Shown one piece after another: positions 42,907 to 44,290 of a stretch of 44,290 nucleotides of DNA. A model generated the notes under the pieces. That model worked only from the letters and a program-made list of their open reading frames with translations. It had not been told where the DNA came from and made no database searches. The position numbers were made by a program, and so were the translations under genes. Each line of letters begins with the position of its first letter. Position 1 is the first letter of the stretch. This DNA comes from Flavihumibacter sp. CACIAM 22H1 (GTDB taxonomy: Bacteria > Bacteroidota > Bacteroidia > Chitinophagales > Chitinophagaceae): assembly GCF_001601815.1 (NCBI RefSeq), contig NZ_LUKG01000015.1, positions 14,071 through 58,360 of the forward strand, given 5' to 3'.

Positions 42907-44290
42907 TTATCTAGTGCTTTTTTGGGTTTCTTTATTGCCTTTAATGCTTTTCTTTTTAAGTTGCCTATCTGAAGAAGGTATTGTGTATTTGGATGGAACT
43001 CTATAGTCTATAATATCTTTTCGCTTAAATTTCGACTCTTTTACTTGATCTCCTTGATTTCCCCCAAGCAAAATTGTTATATTATCTCCATCAATAGCAG
43101 TTACGAATCCTACATGCCCTTTGCCGCCGCCATAGTCAATAACCGCAATTGCACCAAAAACTGGTTCTCCTCCTGTGCTTTTGCCCCAGTCTTTCCATGA
43201 AAGGGCTCTAGCACTTCCAGTACCGCTGTATCCAGCTTTTTCCATCGTCCAGTTAACAAATGAAGAGCACCATGCAGTTTCATCATCTTGAAATTTACCT
43301 GAAGTAGTTGAATGATACTCTATTATTCGTTCATTGTGCTTGTTTTTTTCTTTTATTTCAACTTGTCCAATTTCTTTTTCCGCTATTGTCATCCATGGCG
43401 CTGAAATTGTCGATATTGAAGTTTTGCTAAGTCTAAATCCAAATGGAGAAGAATGTGCTTTTTCTGCTGAAGCCAATCCTCCAAATAAAAACACCTTTTT
43501 CCCTGTGTTGTCATCTACAATATAATTGTATGTACTTGTATTTAAAACCTTCCCATTATTAAACGTTTTATACTGATGAACTTCATAATGAAACCCATCT
43601 TGTATTGGAATATTATTGTCTTCTTTTTCTATTGTCAAAATTGGCTTTGACTGGCTGGTACCGAAAATATGAACAACTACTTTTGATTCTTCGCCATCAA
43701 GATCAATTGACCCAATTGGGCTATTGCTTGAGTATTGATATGGCGTTAGCATTGTATATGACTTAAAAAGTGGATCCACACTTAAGAACCGTCCCAACCT
43801 TGGATCATGGATCCTCATTCCATAATCCTGCTGATTGCCCGTTCCTTTTACCTCATTGTCATTCTCTTTTCCATTAAATCCATACCTGTATACGCCCGCT
43901 GTCCCATACATTCCGCCGCCGGTGTATTGGTTACCTGTTCCGGCATAGCTTTCGTCGGCAATATATGCATCGAATTCGTCGGTTGCACCACTTTCAAACT
44001 CTCCGGAAAGCTCTATGCTGTTACTGGCTACGTATTCGCTCGGCTCAATACCGCTGCGACTCGATAACACCAGGTCTACCGGCAACTGGTAACCGTTCAC
44101 CTCGGTAGTCCCAGACACTTCGCCTCCCGGAATATTGATTCCCATACCTACCTGCCGACCCGGCATCAACATACCGAATGGATAATAATCACTGGCACTA
44201 ACCACTTCCGCCTGGAAATAATCATAGATTCCATCTGAATCGGTGTCTATCCCGACTTTCTTATCCGATACCGTAGCCAGCACATTGCCC
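42907..44290 (-). CDS. Rhs-repeat protein C-terminal end with TIGR02594/CHAP-like amidase toxin domain, 5' end outside window
   Basis: The frame is open to the right edge (GNVLATVSDKKVG...), so the N-terminal Rhs body is outside. The visible 461 residues begin with Rhs core motifs (SDYYPFGMLMPGRQ; YRYGFNGKENDNE; QDYGMRIHDPRLGRFLSVDP; SNSPIGSIDLDGEE). After the core comes a variable tip ending in an NlpC/P60-like domain: DETAWCSSFVNWTMEKAGYSG and GGKGHVGFVTAIDGDNITILLGGN, where Cys and His would be catalytic. The tip's DNA is visibly more AT-rich than the core part, as expected for swapped toxin modules. It should cut peptidoglycan. Confidence 0.85.
   Translation of the reverse strand, partial: GNVLATVSDKKVGIDTDSDGIYDYFQAEVVSASDYYPFGMLMPGRQVGMGINIPGGEVSGTTEVNGYQLPVDLVLSSRSGIEPSEYVASNSIELSGEFESGATDEFDAYIADESYAGTGNQYTGGGMYGTAGVYRYGFNGKENDNEVKGTGNQQDYGMRIHDPRLGRFLSVDPLFKSYTMLTPYQYSSNSPIGSIDLDGEESKVVVHIFGTSQSKPILTIEKEDNNIPIQDGFHYEVHQYKTFNNGKVLNTSTYNYIVDDNTGKKVFLFGGLASAEKAHSSPFGFRLSKTSISTISAPWMTIAEKEIGQVEIKEKNKHNERIIEYHSTTSGKFQDDETAWCSSFVNWTMEKAGYSGTGSARALSWKDWGKSTGGEPVFGAIAVIDYGGGKGHVGFVTAIDGDNITILLGGNQGDQVKESKFKRKDIIDYRVPSKYTIPSSDRQLKKKSIKGNKETQKSTR

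Noticed and set aside
1-44290. CRISPR array, insertion sequence or phage genes
   Set aside because: No regularly spaced repeats, transposase or integrase frames and no terminal inverted repeats were visible; the tRNA-Cys has no nearby integrase.

Overview
The window looks like a chromosomal segment of a Bacteroidota bacterium, probably a Chitinophagaceae-type soil or water organism. The evidence is a SusC/SusD pair, a second TonB receptor with an N-terminal carboxypeptidase-like domain, promoters of the TTG-N19/20-TAnnTTTG type, no strong Shine-Dalgarno signals, a Bacteroidota-type Crp/Fnr regulator, Rhs-type secreted proteins and PSD1/DUF1501 pairs. The taxonomic placement below phylum is inference.

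Layout. (1) 1-558: 3' part missing from a DUF481-like outer-membrane protein. (2) 632-11501, all minus: a complete myo-inositol catabolic operon in the order iolJ-iolB-iolC-iolD-Na+ symporter-iolA/mmsA-iolE-iolG-lacI, with a LacI-type palindrome (11527-11542) just upstream of iolJ. (3) 11573-18573, minus: a DUF2231/cytochrome/leucine-rich protein, a DUF1501 Tat lipoprotein and a PSD1 cytochrome lipoprotein, preceded by a D-threonine-aldolase/D-serine-dehydratase-like enzyme. (4) 18574-34423: a region I read as a sulfur-limitation regulon. It holds a TonB receptor (+), a sterol-desaturase-like membrane hydroxylase (-), an RBBP9/YdeN hydrolase (+), and a long minus-strand operon SusC-SusD-two DoxX-like membrane proteins-rhodanese lipoprotein-LysE exporter-tRNA-Cys-family 2A encapsulin shell-cysteine desulfurase cargo. 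(5) 34424-36409: a ChrB-like/AraC fusion regulator with ChrA. (6) 36472-42226: assorted genes (beta-lactamase-fold serine hydrolase, frameshifted M28 peptidase, small hypothetical protein, MDR oxidoreductase, outer-membrane protein, Crp/Fnr regulator). (7) 42392-44290: C-terminal end of an Rhs-type polymorphic toxin with an amidase-like tip and a candidate immunity lipoprotein.

The most interesting part is region 4. An encapsulin shell and a cysteine desulfurase with a disordered N-terminal extension form the known family 2A nanocompartment. Here they appear to sit at the end of one uptake operon, separated from it only by a tRNA-Cys gene. A 21-bp inverted repeat, GTCTAY-N7-RTAGAC, occurs at the promoter of the SusC operon, at the divergent promoter of the desaturase/hydrolase pair, and two or three times at the TonB-receptor promoter; at the TonB and SusC promoters it covers the expected start of transcription. 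The 420-bp SusC leader also encodes a possible 28-residue peptide ending in three cysteine codons, flanked by a 12-bp perfect inverted repeat and mutually exclusive shorter pairings, which looks like a cysteine-sensing attenuator. Together this suggests two layers of sulfur/cysteine control over uptake, sulfur transfer and encapsulated desulfurase.
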